The notes: generated from the sequence alone by a model not told the origin. Positions 1-8,897 are shown, numbered from the stretch's first letter. The stretch is 64,000 bases of DNA from JACQAP01 sp035548375 (GCA_035548375.1 DASZTG010000097.1:1-64000); one strand, 5' to 3'. Program-made: numbers and translations.

Positions 1-57
1 ATGTGTAAAGCATGCCGCCAGCGTTCAATCTGAGCCAGGATCAAACTCTTCAGTTCA
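1..57 (-). rRNA. rrs: 16S rRNA, 5' end only (partial)
   Basis: Read on the minus strand, this stretch contains the universal 16S 5' sequence AGAGTTTGATCCTGGCTCAG followed by ATTGAACGCTGGCGGCA. The gene runs off the left edge, so only about the first 57 nt are present. The mature 5' end is placed near 57 by comparison with the E. coli start; the exact nucleotide is uncertain. Confidence 0.97.
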
Positions 58-263
58 ATCCATCTTTGCAGCCCTTCCGAAGAAGGACCACTACTCACTC
101 AAAGCAATTTCCAAAGAAATTACCTACGCGTGAGCACTTCAACTCTTGAGTCTTCATGATGCAGGTAAGACCGTCCCCTAAAGAACAATCCGGGCGATGA
201 CCCTTTCCCCACACCACGCAAGCGCCCCAAACTCGAAGCACCCACACGCATCGGCTGTTTGAT

Positions 264-276
264 TTTTTAAAGAGCG
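264..276 (-). promoter_or_regulatory. rRNA leader boxA-type antitermination site
   Basis: On the minus strand the sequence CGCTCTTTAAAAA closely matches the rrn boxA consensus (TGCTCTTTAACA), bound by the NusB/S10 antitermination complex. It is followed by the ACAGCCGATGCGTGTGGG stretch typical of proteobacterial rrn leaders and spacers. It lies 3 nt after the tRNA-fMet CCA end and about 200 nt before the 16S start, so it should act on transcripts that already include the tRNA. Confidence 0.7.
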
Positions 277-279
277 AAT

Positions 280-356
280 TGGTTGCGGGAGCAGGATTTG
301 AACCTGCGACCTTCGGGTTATGAGCCCGACGAGCTGCCAGACTGCTCCATCCCGCG
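280..356 (-). tRNA. tRNA-fMet (CAU), initiator
   Basis: A 77-nt cloverleaf on the minus strand with anticodon CAT and an encoded CCA end. It starts CGCGGG and ends CCCGCA-ACCA, so the first base does not pair with its acceptor partner (C-A), which is the hallmark of initiator tRNA. The anticodon stem carries the three consecutive G-C pairs (TCGGGCTCATAACCCGA) expected of fMet. It sits directly upstream of the boxA and 16S gene on the same strand. Confidence 0.96.
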
Positions 357-399
357 ACCGATTCGAAATCCGGCGATAGCCCGATTTCGAAGAGGCGGG

Positions 400-429
400 A
401 TTATAGCAACGACGCGAAAACGCAGTCAA
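400..429 (-). promoter_or_regulatory. Sigma-70 promoter for tRNA-fMet / rrn operon
   Basis: On the minus strand there is TTGACT (429-424), an 18-bp spacer and a perfect TATAAT (405-400). Initiation near 393 would give a leader of about 37 nt before the tRNA. I saw no comparable promoter between the tRNA and 16S, so the rRNA operon may be read from here. Confidence 0.7.
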
Positions 430-465
430 CCAAGCGTGCGGCAGCGGTCGAAATGCCGAGGCGAT

Positions 466-1092
466 TCAACCCTTTTCGACCCAATCCAGGACGGGCCGCC
501 ATTGCTCGAGGTCGCGGGCGCTCAGGTATTCGGGCAAATCGAAAAGACTCAGGCCGTTGAAGGCCGCATTCACATAGATCTGCGTATCGCGCAAATAGGT
601 CAACACCGGCAACTTGAACTGATCGAGGAAAGCCTCCAGTGTCACCGCCGCCCGCGTACGCGGATTGACCCGCATGCCGATGATTCCCACCTCGACCTTG
701 TGCTTGCGCACCGTCTTCTCGTCCATCAAGGCCTGCAGGAATGCGCTGGTTGCCGCCATGTCGAATAGCGAAGGCTGAACGGGAACGACGATCTTGTCGG
801 CGATCCTCAGCGCATGCGCCAGGTTCTTGCCGTGCAGACCCGCCGCCGAATCGAGTACGAGCCAGCTCGATCCCGCCGGCAGCTTCGCGTCCTCGTCGTC
901 CTTTGCATCGAGCCTGTGAATCTGGGGTCGGCCAGGTGGCCTGATCGAAAGCCAGTTGAGCGAAGATTGCTGCCTGTCCAGGTCCCAGAGGAACACCTTG
1001 CGCTTTGCAGATGCAAGCGCCGCCGCAAGATTCGTGGCGACGGTCGTTTTCCCCGATCCCCCCTTGGGATTGGCGACAAGGATGGCCTTCAT
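466..1092 (-). CDS. ParA/MinD-family ATPase (orphan)
   Basis: A 208-aa protein with the deviant Walker A motif KGGSGKTT at residues 10-17, followed by the FLWDLDRQQSS strand and the LVLDSAAG (Walker B-like) segment, typical of the ParA/Soj group that uses ATP-dependent dimerisation on DNA to position cargo. It is shorter than chromosomal ParA (about 260 aa) and has no N-terminal HTH and no parB neighbour, so its cargo is unknown. A GGAG-type RBS precedes the ATG. It follows scpAB on the same strand with a 67-bp gap. Chromosome-partitioning role is inference from the family and from scpAB proximity. Confidence 0.88.
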   Translation of the reverse strand: MKAILVANPKGGSGKTTVATNLAAALASAKRKVFLWDLDRQQSSLNWLSIRPPGRPQIHRLDAKDDEDAKLPAGSSWLVLDSAAGLHGKNLAHALRIADKIVVPVQPSLFDMAATSAFLQALMDEKTVRKHKVEVGIIGMRVNPRTRAAVTLEAFLDQFKLPVLTYLRDTQIYVNAAFNGLSLFDLPEYLSARDLEQWRPVLDWVEKG

Positions 1093-1159
1093 GATTTTTC
1101 TTCTCCGCTATCAGCCACGCCCTGGCATTGCGAAACGGCCGCCAGGAGCCGTCAGACAG

Positions 1160-1819
1160 TCATGCCATGCCGGCTCGCGTCTCCGGCGGAACTTCTTGAA
1201 TCTCGTTGCCATCAACCTTTTCCGGTTCGGCAACAACCGTTGGTTCCAGGTGCTCGATCTGGTCGGTGACTGCCTCGGCCTCGACCAGTGCGCCCAGATC
1301 CTCCAAGGGTGGCAACTCGGCCAGCGAACGCAGATTCAGATCATCGAGAAAAGCCCTGGTCGTCGAATAGAGCGCCGGGCGCCCAGGCACTTCCCGGTGC
1401 CCGACTTCATCGATCCAGCCGCGCGCCTCGAGCGCCTTCAGGATGCCGCTGGAAACCACGACACCGCGGATCTCCTCGATATCCCCTCTCGTCACCGGTT
1501 GACGATAGGCAATGATCGCCAGGGTTTCAAGCACGGCCCGCGAATATTTCGGCGGACGCTGCGGATTCAGCCTGTCGAGGAATTTCTGGTACTCGGGGCG
1601 CACCTGGAAACGCCAGCCGCTCGCGACGTTGGCGAGCTCGACGCCTTTTTCCGCCCAGTCGCTGCGCAATTCCTCGAGGACGCGACGCAATACGTCCGCG
1701 GCAATCTCCTCGTCGAAAAGCTTCTTCAGGTCGGCAAGGGGCAACGGCTCCGTGCTGCTCAGGAGCGCGGCTTCCAGCACGCGCTTGACATGATTTGGAT
1801 CAGACAGCGGCAAGTCCAT
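1160..1819 (-). CDS. scpB: SMC-Scp complex subunit ScpB
   Basis: A 219-aa winged-helix protein matching ScpB, which dimerises and binds the ScpA kleisin in the Smc condensin complex for chromosome compaction and segregation. The N-terminal LEAALLSSTEPLPLADLKKLF and the ETLAIIAYRQPVTRGDIEEIRG segment are the family's characteristic blocks. The ATG lies inside the 3' end of scpA (20-bp overlap), indicating translational coupling. The C-terminal 40 residues are acidic and low-complexity, as often seen. smc itself is not in this window. Confidence 0.95.
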   Translation of the reverse strand: MDLPLSDPNHVKRVLEAALLSSTEPLPLADLKKLFDEEIAADVLRRVLEELRSDWAEKGVELANVASGWRFQVRPEYQKFLDRLNPQRPPKYSRAVLETLAIIAYRQPVTRGDIEEIRGVVVSSGILKALEARGWIDEVGHREVPGRPALYSTTRAFLDDLNLRSLAELPPLEDLGALVEAEAVTDQIEHLEPTVVAEPEKVDGNEIQEVPPETRAGMA

Positions 1820-2600
1820 GGTTCAGCTTCACATAAATTGGCGAAAAGGCGCCTTGCTGCGTGACTTGCACGAGGGTCTCGCGGGCAAGTTCGAGAATGG
1901 CCAGGAAAGTGACGACGAGCACGGGAACGCCCACGTTACTGTCGAACAAATCCTCGAAACGCACGAATTTGAGGTTCTGGATGCTGCGCAGGATCCGGCT
2001 CATGTGCTCGCGCACCGAGAGTTGTTCCCGAGTGATTCTGTGATGGCGATGTACACGCGCGCGCGCAACGAGTCCGAGCCATGCATTGCGCAGATCCTGC
2101 GGATCGACGTCGGGCAAGCGTTCCTCCGCCGCCTTGTCGAGCCAGACCTGCACGAGCGCGAAGTCGCGGCCAACCTGCGGCAGCGCATTGATGCCCTGGG
2201 CAGCGGCCTTCATACGCTCGTATTCGAGGAGCCGCCTCACCAGTTCCGCCCGCGGGTCTTCTTCCTCCATCCCGGCCTGCGCCGGACGCGGCAGCAGCAT
2301 CCTCGACTTGATCTCGATCAGCAGCGCCGCCATCAACAGGTACTCCGCCGCAAGTTCGAGCTGGTTCGCCCGCATCGCATCGACATAGTCCATGTACTGG
2401 CGCGTCAGGCTGGACATCGGGATATCCAGGACGTCGAGGTTGTGCTTGCGAATCAGGTACAGCAACAGGTCGAGCGGCCCCTCGAAAGTGTCGAGCAGCA
2501 CGCGCAACGCGTCGGGCGGGATATAGAGATCGCCCGGCATCTCCAGTACCGGTTCCCCCCGGACTACCGCAAGCGGTTCAGTGGCAGATTCGACGGCCAT
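1800..2600 (-). CDS. scpA: Segregation and condensation protein ScpA
   Basis: The kleisin subunit that bridges the Smc heads. Recognised by the block FEGPLDLLLYLIRKHNLDVLDIP and the following AAEYLLMAALLIEIKSRMLLP helix near the N-terminus. I chose the ATG at 2600 (266 aa) because homology begins shortly after it; an in-frame GTG at 2657 would add 19 unconserved residues. Neither start has a strong Shine-Dalgarno. It forms an overlapping pair with scpB. Confidence 0.94.
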   Translation of the reverse strand: MAVESATEPLAVVRGEPVLEMPGDLYIPPDALRVLLDTFEGPLDLLLYLIRKHNLDVLDIPMSSLTRQYMDYVDAMRANQLELAAEYLLMAALLIEIKSRMLLPRPAQAGMEEEDPRAELVRRLLEYERMKAAAQGINALPQVGRDFALVQVWLDKAAEERLPDVDPQDLRNAWLGLVARARVHRHHRITREQLSVREHMSRILRSIQNLKFVRFEDLFDSNVGVPVLVVTFLAILELARETLVQVTQQGAFSPIYVKLNHGLAAV

Positions 2601-2701
2601 GTGTTTGTTTCTGGAAGCCCGCCAGGCCGGGGACGTTTGAAGCCCCGGGCCATTCACGGCGATTGAAGGCGCCGATTATCGGTTAAAAGAGGCGTGCTAG
2701 C

Positions 2702-2731
2702 CAGCCGGCCCTTGCTCCAGCCGGCCGGCTG
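2702..2731 (-). terminator. Hairpin after clpB (possible terminator)
   Basis: On the minus strand CAGCCGGCC pairs with GGCCGGCTG over 9 bp with a 12-nt loop, 6 nt after the clpB stop codon. The following tract is not a clean U-run (CTCTTTT comes later), so termination may be weak or Rho-assisted. Confidence 0.45.
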
Positions 2732-2736
2732 ACGAA

Positions 2737-5313
2737 TCAACCCTTCTTGAATCCCAGCTTGGCGCCGCTGAGGAACACCTTGATCGTGTCCTTGGCCTGG
2801 AAACGCCCTTCCAGAATTTCCTTCGACAACGGATTCTCGATCGCCTGCTGGATTGCGCGCTTCAGCGGACGCGCTCCGAACAGGGGATCGAAGCCCACCT
2901 TCGCAATCTCGCCGAGCACGGCATCATCGACCTCGAGTTTCATGTCCATCGCCGCCAGGCGCTTTTCCAGGTAACCAAGCTGGATCTTGGCGATCGACTT
3001 GATGTTCTTCTCGTCGAGCGCATGGAACACCACCAGCTCGTCGATGCGATTGATGAATTCGGGCTTGAAATACGCCTTCACTTCGCCCATGACAGCCAGC
3101 TTGATGACCTGGTAGTCGTCGCCGGCCATCTGCTGGATCATTTGGCTGCCGAGATTCGAGGTCATGACCACCACCGTGTTCTTGAAGTCGACCGTCCGGC
3201 CCTGGCCGTCGGTCATGCGACCGTCGTCGAGCACCTGCAGCAGGACATTGAAAACGTCCGGATGGGCCTTCTCGACTTCATCGAGCAGGATCACCGAGTA
3301 GGGCTTGCGCCGCACCGCTTCGGTCAGGTAGCCGCCTTCCTCGTATCCCACGTAGCCGGGGGGTGCCCCGATCAGGCGCGCGACCGAATGCTTCTCCATG
3401 AATTCGCTCATGTCGATGCGGATGAGATGCTCTTCCGAATCGAACAGGAAGGCCGCCAGTGCCTTGCACAGCTCGGTCTTGCCGACACCCGTCGGCCCCA
3501 GGAACAGGAAGGAACCATAGGGTTTATTCGGATCCGATAGCCCTGCTCGCGAACGCCGTATCGCGTCCGACACCAGGCGCACGGCCTCGTCCTGGCCAAC
3601 GACGCGTTCATGCAGCTTCTGCTCCATCAGAAGAAGCTTCTCGCGCTCGCCCTGCATCATCTTCGAAACCGAAATCCCGGTCGCGCGCGACACGACTTCC
3701 GCGATCTCCTCGGCCCCTACCTGCGTGCGCACGAGCTTGTGTTGCGGTTGCCCCGCGGCGGTCTCCGCTTTCTTCAATTGCGATTCAAGCTGGGGCACGC
3801 GCCCGTACTGAAGTTCGGACACCTTCTGCCAGTCGCCCTTGCGCTTGGCCGCCTCCATGTCGAGCTTGACCTTTTCGAGTTCTTCCTTGATGTGCTGCGA
3901 GCCCTGCACCTGGGCCTTCTCGGCCTTCCAGATTTCCTCGAGGTCGGAGTATTCCTTCTCCAGGCGCTTGATTTCCTCCTCGATCAGCGCGAGCCGCTTG
4001 CGCGATCCCTCGTCCTTTTCGCGTTTCACCGCCTCCCGCTCGATCTTCAACTGGATCAGGCGTCGGTCGAGCTTGTCCATCTGCTCGGGCTTGGAATCGA
4101 TTTCCATCTTGATGCGTGCGGCGGCTTCGTCGATCAGGTCGATGGCCTTGTCGGGCAGGAAGCGATCGGTGATGTAGCGATGCGAGAGTTCGGCGGCGGC
4201 GACGATGGCGGGATCCGTGATCTCTACGCCGTGGTGGACTTCGTATTTCTCCTGAAGGCCGCGCAGGATCGCGATCGTGCTCTCCACCGAGGGTTCGCCT
4301 ACGATGACTTTCTGGAAACGGCGCTCGAGCGCCGCGTCCTTCTCGATGTATTTGCGGTACTCGTCGAGCGTGGTCGCGCCCACGCAATGCAGTTCCCCGC
4401 GTGCAAGCGCCGGCTTGAGCATGTTGCCCGCGTCCATGGCGCCTTCGGCCTTGCCCGCGCCGACCATGGTGTGGATCTCATCGATGAAGACGATGGTGCG
4501 GCCTTCGTCCTTTGCCAGATCCTTGAGGACGGCCTTGAGCCTTTCCTCGAATTCGCCGCGGTATTTCGCGCCGGCGAGCAAGGCGGCCATGTCGAGGCTC
4601 AGCACGCGCTTGCCCTTCAGCGTCTCCGGCACCTCTTCGTTCACGATGCGCTGGGCGAGGCCCTCGACGATCGCCGTCTTGCCCACGCCCGGCTCACCGA
4701 TCAGGACCGGATTGTTCTTGGTTCGACGCTGCAGGATCTGGATCACGCGGCGGATCTCGTCGTCCCTTCCGATGACGGGATCGAGCTTGCCTATGCGCGC
4801 ACGTTCGGTGAGGTCGAGCGTGTATTTCTTGAGGGATTCACGCTGGTCTTCGGCCTCGGCGCTTTCCACCCCCTGGCCGCCGCGAACGGCTTCCACTGCC
4901 TGTTCCAGCGATTTCCTGTTGACACCGTTGCTGCGCAGGATCTTGCCGGTTTCGCCCTTGTCGTCCGCGGCCGCCAGCAGAAACAATTCGGACGCGATGA
5001 ACTGGTCGCCGCGTTTCTGGGCTTCCTTGTCCGTGAGGTTAAGCAGGTTGCCGAGTTCCCGCGACACGGAGATCTCGCCACCCTGGCCTTCCACTTTGGG
5101 GAGTCGGCCGAGTGAGGCACGCAGTGCCTCCTTGAGTGGAGCGACATTGGCACCTGAACGCGCCAGCAGGGCGGCGGTACCGCTGTCGTCCTGGTCGAGC
5201 AATGCAAGCAGCAAGTGCACCGGCTCGATGTAGGGATTGTCCTGTCCCACCGCCAGGCTTTGGGCATCGGCGAAAGCCTGCTGGAAACGCGTGGTGAATT
5301 TTTCGAATCGCAT
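2737..5313 (-). CDS. clpB: ATP-dependent disaggregase ClpB
   Basis: An 858-aa Hsp100 chaperone, full length for the family. It has the Clp N-domain (about 1-145), NBD1 with Walker A GEPGVGKT at 206-213, a long coiled-coil middle domain (about 400-520, rich in Lys/Glu) that distinguishes ClpB from ClpA/C, and NBD2 with GPTGVGKT near 605. There is no ClpP-docking loop. It works with DnaK to resolubilise aggregated proteins. A heat-shock-like promoter lies 42 bp upstream of the ATG. Confidence 0.98.
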   Translation of the reverse strand: MRFEKFTTRFQQAFADAQSLAVGQDNPYIEPVHLLLALLDQDDSGTAALLARSGANVAPLKEALRASLGRLPKVEGQGGEISVSRELGNLLNLTDKEAQKRGDQFIASELFLLAAADDKGETGKILRSNGVNRKSLEQAVEAVRGGQGVESAEAEDQRESLKKYTLDLTERARIGKLDPVIGRDDEIRRVIQILQRRTKNNPVLIGEPGVGKTAIVEGLAQRIVNEEVPETLKGKRVLSLDMAALLAGAKYRGEFEERLKAVLKDLAKDEGRTIVFIDEIHTMVGAGKAEGAMDAGNMLKPALARGELHCVGATTLDEYRKYIEKDAALERRFQKVIVGEPSVESTIAILRGLQEKYEVHHGVEITDPAIVAAAELSHRYITDRFLPDKAIDLIDEAAARIKMEIDSKPEQMDKLDRRLIQLKIEREAVKREKDEGSRKRLALIEEEIKRLEKEYSDLEEIWKAEKAQVQGSQHIKEELEKVKLDMEAAKRKGDWQKVSELQYGRVPQLESQLKKAETAAGQPQHKLVRTQVGAEEIAEVVSRATGISVSKMMQGEREKLLLMEQKLHERVVGQDEAVRLVSDAIRRSRAGLSDPNKPYGSFLFLGPTGVGKTELCKALAAFLFDSEEHLIRIDMSEFMEKHSVARLIGAPPGYVGYEEGGYLTEAVRRKPYSVILLDEVEKAHPDVFNVLLQVLDDGRMTDGQGRTVDFKNTVVVMTSNLGSQMIQQMAGDDYQVIKLAVMGEVKAYFKPEFINRIDELVVFHALDEKNIKSIAKIQLGYLEKRLAAMDMKLEVDDAVLGEIAKVGFDPLFGARPLKRAIQQAIENPLSKEILEGRFQAKDTIKVFLSGAKLGFKKG

Positions 5314-5354
5314 GTCTGTTCCTTGCCGTCCTTGGATTGACCGGTTGCAGCCTA

Positions 5355-5381
5355 GGTTGGGGAATTCAGCCGGATTTCAAC
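5355..5381 (-). promoter_or_regulatory. Sigma-32-like heat-shock promoter of clpB
   Basis: Read on the minus strand: GTTGAAA (5381-5375), 12 nt, then CCCCAACC (5362-5355). The sigma-32 consensus is CTTGAAA-N13-ish-CCCCATNT, so six of seven -35 bases and the CCCCA core match. Position (42 bp before clpB) and the known heat-shock control of clpB support it. Confidence 0.65.
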
Positions 5382-5452
5382 GGCCTGAATGCGACCGATT
5401 GCCGATCTCGCGGAAAAATGGCAGATTGCCCGATCATCGTCGGGGAGGTGTC

Positions 5453-6028
5453 GTGCAGCGTTTTTTCGTTCTTGCGTTTCTCCTGGCCTGTGTGTTCCCT
5501 TCCGTCACGAACGCGGACGAGTTGGCGGACGCCAGGACGCTCTCCTCGCAGCTGGTGCAGGAACTGGGCGCGGCTCTGAAAAAGGAAATGTCCGCCGGCG
5601 GGCCGGCACAGGCAGTCACCGTATGCCGCGACCTCGCGCCTTCGATCGCCGGCGAACTCTCGCGCTCATCCGGCGCCAGGGTCTCGCGCGTGAGCCTGAA
5701 GATCCGCAACCCCGCGCTCGGAACCCCGGATGCATGGGAGCAGGCAGTGCTGCTGGAATTCGAGCGCAGGCTGGCGGCGGGAGAAAAGGCCGAATCCCTG
5801 GAATATTCCGAGACCACGACCGAACCTGCCGGCCAATATTTTCGCTACATGAAGGCGCTCGCGATCCAGCCGCTTTGCCTGTCGTGCCACGGTTCGGTCG
5901 AATCCATTCCTGAAGGCGTGAAGGCCGAGCTGGCAGCCCATTACCCCCGGGACCAGGCGACGGGTTACCTGCCCGGAGCGATCCGCGGCGCGGTAACCAT
6001 CAAGGCGCCGGCCGCTGGTAAACCGTGA
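5453..6028 (+). CDS. Tll0287-like (DUF3365) haem-binding protein
   Basis: A 191-aa exported protein. A hydrophobic signal peptide (residues 1-21, ending ...PSVTNA) is followed by a DUF3365/Tll0287-type domain and a single c-type haem motif CLSCH at 142-146. The GTG at 5453 was chosen because the signal peptide begins there and a strong GGGGAGG RBS precedes it. Such domains occur in periplasmic or sensor haem proteins; the partner here is unknown. The stop overlaps the next start (GTGA), coupling it to the persulfide dioxygenase, which suggests a sulfur or redox-sensing link (inference). Confidence 0.85.
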   Translation: MQRFFVLAFLLACVFPSVTNADELADARTLSSQLVQELGAALKKEMSAGGPAQAVTVCRDLAPSIAGELSRSSGARVSRVSLKIRNPALGTPDAWEQAVLLEFERRLAAGEKAESLEYSETTTEPAGQYFRYMKALAIQPLCLSCHGSVESIPEGVKAELAAHYPRDQATGYLPGAIRGAVTIKAPAAGKP

Positions 6029-6711
6029 TTTTCCGCCAACTCCAGGACCCGGCGTCGTGCACGTACACCTACGTGCTCGGCGACGAGTCCGCGTCCCTGG
6101 CCGTGATCGTGGATCCGGTGCGCGAGCAGGCGGGGCGCGACCTGCGATTGCTCTCCAGGCTGGGCCTCAAGCTGGCGTACATCCTGGAAACCCACGTCCA
6201 TGCCGACCATGTGACCGGGGCGAACGCGCTGAAAACCGCCACCGGCGCGCAAACCGGCGTTAGCCTGCATTGCGGCGCCAGCGGGTTCGACCGGCTGCTG
6301 GACGACGGCATGGTCATCGATTTCGGCAAGGAGTCATTGACCGTGATAGCAACGCCCGGCCATACCCCGGGCAGCAGTTGCTTCCTCTGGCGGGACCGCT
6401 TGCTCACCGGCGACACCTTGCTCATCGGCGGCTGCGGTCGCACGGACTTCCAGCAAGGTGACGCGGGCACTCTCTATGACAGCATCACGCAGCGCCTGTT
6501 CACGCTCCCGGACGACACGCTTGTATACCCGGGTCACGACTACAAGGGCCGCTACGTCAGCACGATCAGGGAAGAACGGCTGGGCAATCCCCGGCTGGCC
6601 GGGAAGTCCCGGGACGAGTTCATCGAGATCATGCAGCACCTCGAACTTCCCGCGCCGGCCCGGATGCACGAGGCCGTGCCGGCGAACCTGCGCGGCGGCA
6701 TGGATGGCTGA
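6025..6711 (+). CDS. MBL-fold persulfide dioxygenase (ETHE1-like)
   Basis: A 228-aa metallo-beta-lactamase-fold protein. The metal-binding HVHADH motif is at 57-62, with TPGHTPGS and YPGHDY supplying further ligands. The GRTDFQQGD segment is the signature of ETHE1-type sulfur dioxygenases, which oxidise glutathione persulfide to sulfite using a mononuclear iron. GTG start overlapping the upstream stop by 4 bp. It lacks a fused rhodanese domain. Its 3' end overlaps the HAD gene by 8 bp, so three genes are likely co-transcribed. Confidence 0.88.
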   Translation: MIFRQLQDPASCTYTYVLGDESASLAVIVDPVREQAGRDLRLLSRLGLKLAYILETHVHADHVTGANALKTATGAQTGVSLHCGASGFDRLLDDGMVIDFGKESLTVIATPGHTPGSSCFLWRDRLLTGDTLLIGGCGRTDFQQGDAGTLYDSITQRLFTLPDDTLVYPGHDYKGRYVSTIREERLGNPRLAGKSRDEFIEIMQHLELPAPARMHEAVPANLRGGMDG

Positions 6712-7378
6712 AGCGATCAAGACGCGCGCGCTGATTTTCGACGCGTTCGGTACGCTGTTCGATGTCCGCTCCATCGAGGCGGCGTGTGAATCGCTATTTC
6801 CCGGGAAGTCGATCGAGCTGTCCAGGGTCTGGCGCAGCAAGCAGCTCGAATACTCATGGCTGCGAAGCCTGATGGGCCGATACGCCGATTTCGAAAGCAT
6901 TACCGCCGATGCGCTCCGGTATTCATGCCGGAGCATGGGATTGTCGCTCAGCGACTCCAATGCAACGGCCCTGGTGCCGCAATTCCGGCGCCTGGCGCCT
7001 TTCGCGGAAGTGCCCGTTGCCTTGCGAGCCTTGAGCGGCTACAAACGGGCCGTTTTGACGAATGGCTCGCCGGCCATGATCGACGCGCTCGTAGCCAACG
7101 CCGGACTATCGGATCAGTTCGACGCCCTCATCAGCGTCGACGAGCTCAGGATTTTCAAACCCTCTCAGGTAGTCTATGAACTGGCCACGCGCAAGCTTGG
7201 CGTTGTCGCAAGCGAAGTCGGGTTTGTCTCGTCCAACTTCTGGGACATCGCCGGCGCCACGGCGTTTGGATTCCGCACGTTCTGGGTGAACCGCGCCGGC
7301 GCCATGGAAGACGAACTCGGGCTGCATCCGCACCGGGTCATAAGCGGATTGGATCAGCTCGCCCAGGCGCTGAAATAG
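6704..7378 (+). CDS. Haloacid dehalogenase, type II (HAD superfamily)
   Basis: A 224-aa HAD hydrolase. Motif I LIFDAFGTLFD gives the nucleophilic Asp13, motif II is LTNGSP, Lys in RIFKPSQVVYELA and the SSNFWDIAGATAFG segment match L-2-haloacid dehalogenases, which hydrolyse short 2-haloalkanoates to hydroxyacids. Start set at 6704, where homology begins; the frame is open further upstream inside the previous gene but that part is not homologous. Substrate is not proven by sequence. Confidence 0.9.
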   Translation: MAEAIKTRALIFDAFGTLFDVRSIEAACESLFPGKSIELSRVWRSKQLEYSWLRSLMGRYADFESITADALRYSCRSMGLSLSDSNATALVPQFRRLAPFAEVPVALRALSGYKRAVLTNGSPAMIDALVANAGLSDQFDALISVDELRIFKPSQVVYELATRKLGVVASEVGFVSSNFWDIAGATAFGFRTFWVNRAGAMEDELGLHPHRVISGLDQLAQALK

Positions 7379-7391
7379 CGCGCGACACTGG

Positions 7392-8897
7392 TCAGGCGTT
7401 CACCGCCTGCTTTCCCTCGGCTCGTGTCTTCGGATACGGGTAGAGCATGTTGAAAGCGATACTGCGATTCGCCGATTCGACAATCCGCACGTGCTCGCGA
7501 CGCAATTCGCGCGCGTGCCTGCAACCGCAGGAGTGCGCGATCATGTCGATCTCCTTGTTCATGTTGGCGACGTAGTTTGCTACCCGCAGGTATTTTTCCT
7601 CGACGACAAGCCCGCGCTGCAATCGCTTGTTGTGCGTCGTGATGCCGGTCGGACAGGTATTGGTATGGCAGCGCAGGGCCTGGATGCAGCCCAGCGCGAA
7701 CATGAATCCGCGCGCGGTGTTGACGAAGTCGGCGCCGGCGCAAAGCGCCCAGGCTGCCTTGGCGGAGGTCACCAGCTTGCCCGCCGCGACGACGCGGATC
7801 CTCTGCTTCAATCCGGCCTCGATCAATGCGTCCACGACGCGCGGCAAACCTTCGGCGATCGGCAGGCTCATGTGGTCGGCCAGCGCCTGCGGCGTCGCGC
7901 CGCTGCCGCCCTCCCCGCCGTCGATGACCAGGAAGTCGGGCGCGCACTGCAGTCCGCGGCGCAGGATGGCGTTGCACATGTCGTTGACGAATTCCCAGCC
8001 GCCGATGGCCGTCTTCACGCCCACGGGCCGCCCCGTCAGGTCGCGGATTATCTGTATGCGATCGAGCAGGTCGTCGACGCTGGCGATGTCGTGATGCCGG
8101 TTCGGGCTGATGGAATCGACGCCCACGGGAATGCCGCGGATTGCCGCGATCTCGGGCGTGACCTTCGAGGCCGGCAACACGCCTCCCTTGCCGGGTTTGG
8201 CACCCTGCGACAGCTTGATCTCGAATGCCTTGACGCTGTGTCCCAGCTCGCGCGCGCGGTCGAGCGAAAACGTTCCGTCGGGATTGCGGATGCCGTAGTT
8301 CGCGGTGCCGATTTGCATGATCACGTCGGCATTGCCTTCCAGGTGAAACGGCGACAGGCCGCCTTCGCCCGTGTCTAGCCAGCATCCCGACACTTCAGCG
8401 CCACGGGACAAAGCCCTCACGGCCGGCTGGGAAATTGCGCCGAAGCTCATGCCGCTGATGTTGACGATCGAGCGCGCCTCGAACGGCAGCCTGCAATAAC
8501 CCTCGCCGATCTTGAGCGGTGGCGTGGGCAAACGGTCTTCCTCGAGCACTGGGAAAGGCGCATTCACGAATATGATCGAGCCCGGCTCACGCAAGTCGAA
8601 CGTGGAGCCGAATCCGATGATGCCGCCCTCGTCTTTCGCCAGGCGATAGACCCAGCCGCGCGTCGCGCGATTGAACGGCATCTCGTCGCGGTCGCCCGCG
8701 AAAAAATACTGTCGAAAATATTCGCCCTGCTTTTCGAAGAAATATCGCAGGCGCCCGATGACGGGATAGTTGCGAAGAACGGTGTGCTTCTTCTGCGTGA
8801 TGTCCTGCACGAACCAGAACACCATGAGGGCAACCAGGCCGACGCCGAGGATGGTGCCGACGCCGTAGGACAGTATTCCCATGTAGCCCGACATCAA
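7392..8897 (-). CDS. FMN-binding glutamate synthase family protein
   Basis: A 501-aa protein with an N-terminal hydrophobic anchor (about residues 8-30) and a GltB-type alpha/beta barrel. FMN-binding glycine-rich DGGEGGSGATPQALADH and the cysteine cluster LGCIQALRCHTNTCPTGI (for a [3Fe-4S] cluster) are conserved. It lacks the amidotransferase and the small-subunit domains of true glutamate synthase, so it is one of the stand-alone, membrane-tethered relatives whose reaction is not firmly known. Convergent with the HAD gene (13-bp gap) and divergent from nadC. Confidence 0.9.
   Translation of the reverse strand: MMSGYMGILSYGVGTILGVGLVALMVFWFVQDITQKKHTVLRNYPVIGRLRYFFEKQGEYFRQYFFAGDRDEMPFNRATRGWVYRLAKDEGGIIGFGSTFDLREPGSIIFVNAPFPVLEEDRLPTPPLKIGEGYCRLPFEARSIVNISGMSFGAISQPAVRALSRGAEVSGCWLDTGEGGLSPFHLEGNADVIMQIGTANYGIRNPDGTFSLDRARELGHSVKAFEIKLSQGAKPGKGGVLPASKVTPEIAAIRGIPVGVDSISPNRHHDIASVDDLLDRIQIIRDLTGRPVGVKTAIGGWEFVNDMCNAILRRGLQCAPDFLVIDGGEGGSGATPQALADHMSLPIAEGLPRVVDALIEAGLKQRIRVVAAGKLVTSAKAAWALCAGADFVNTARGFMFALGCIQALRCHTNTCPTGITTHNKRLQRGLVVEEKYLRVANYVANMNKEIDMIAHSCGCRHARELRREHVRIVESANRSIAFNMLYPYPKTRAEGKQAVNA

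Noticed and set aside
3610..5115. A 501-codon open frame on the plus strand.
   Set aside because: It mirrors clpB codons; Leu/His/Arg-rich with no domain.
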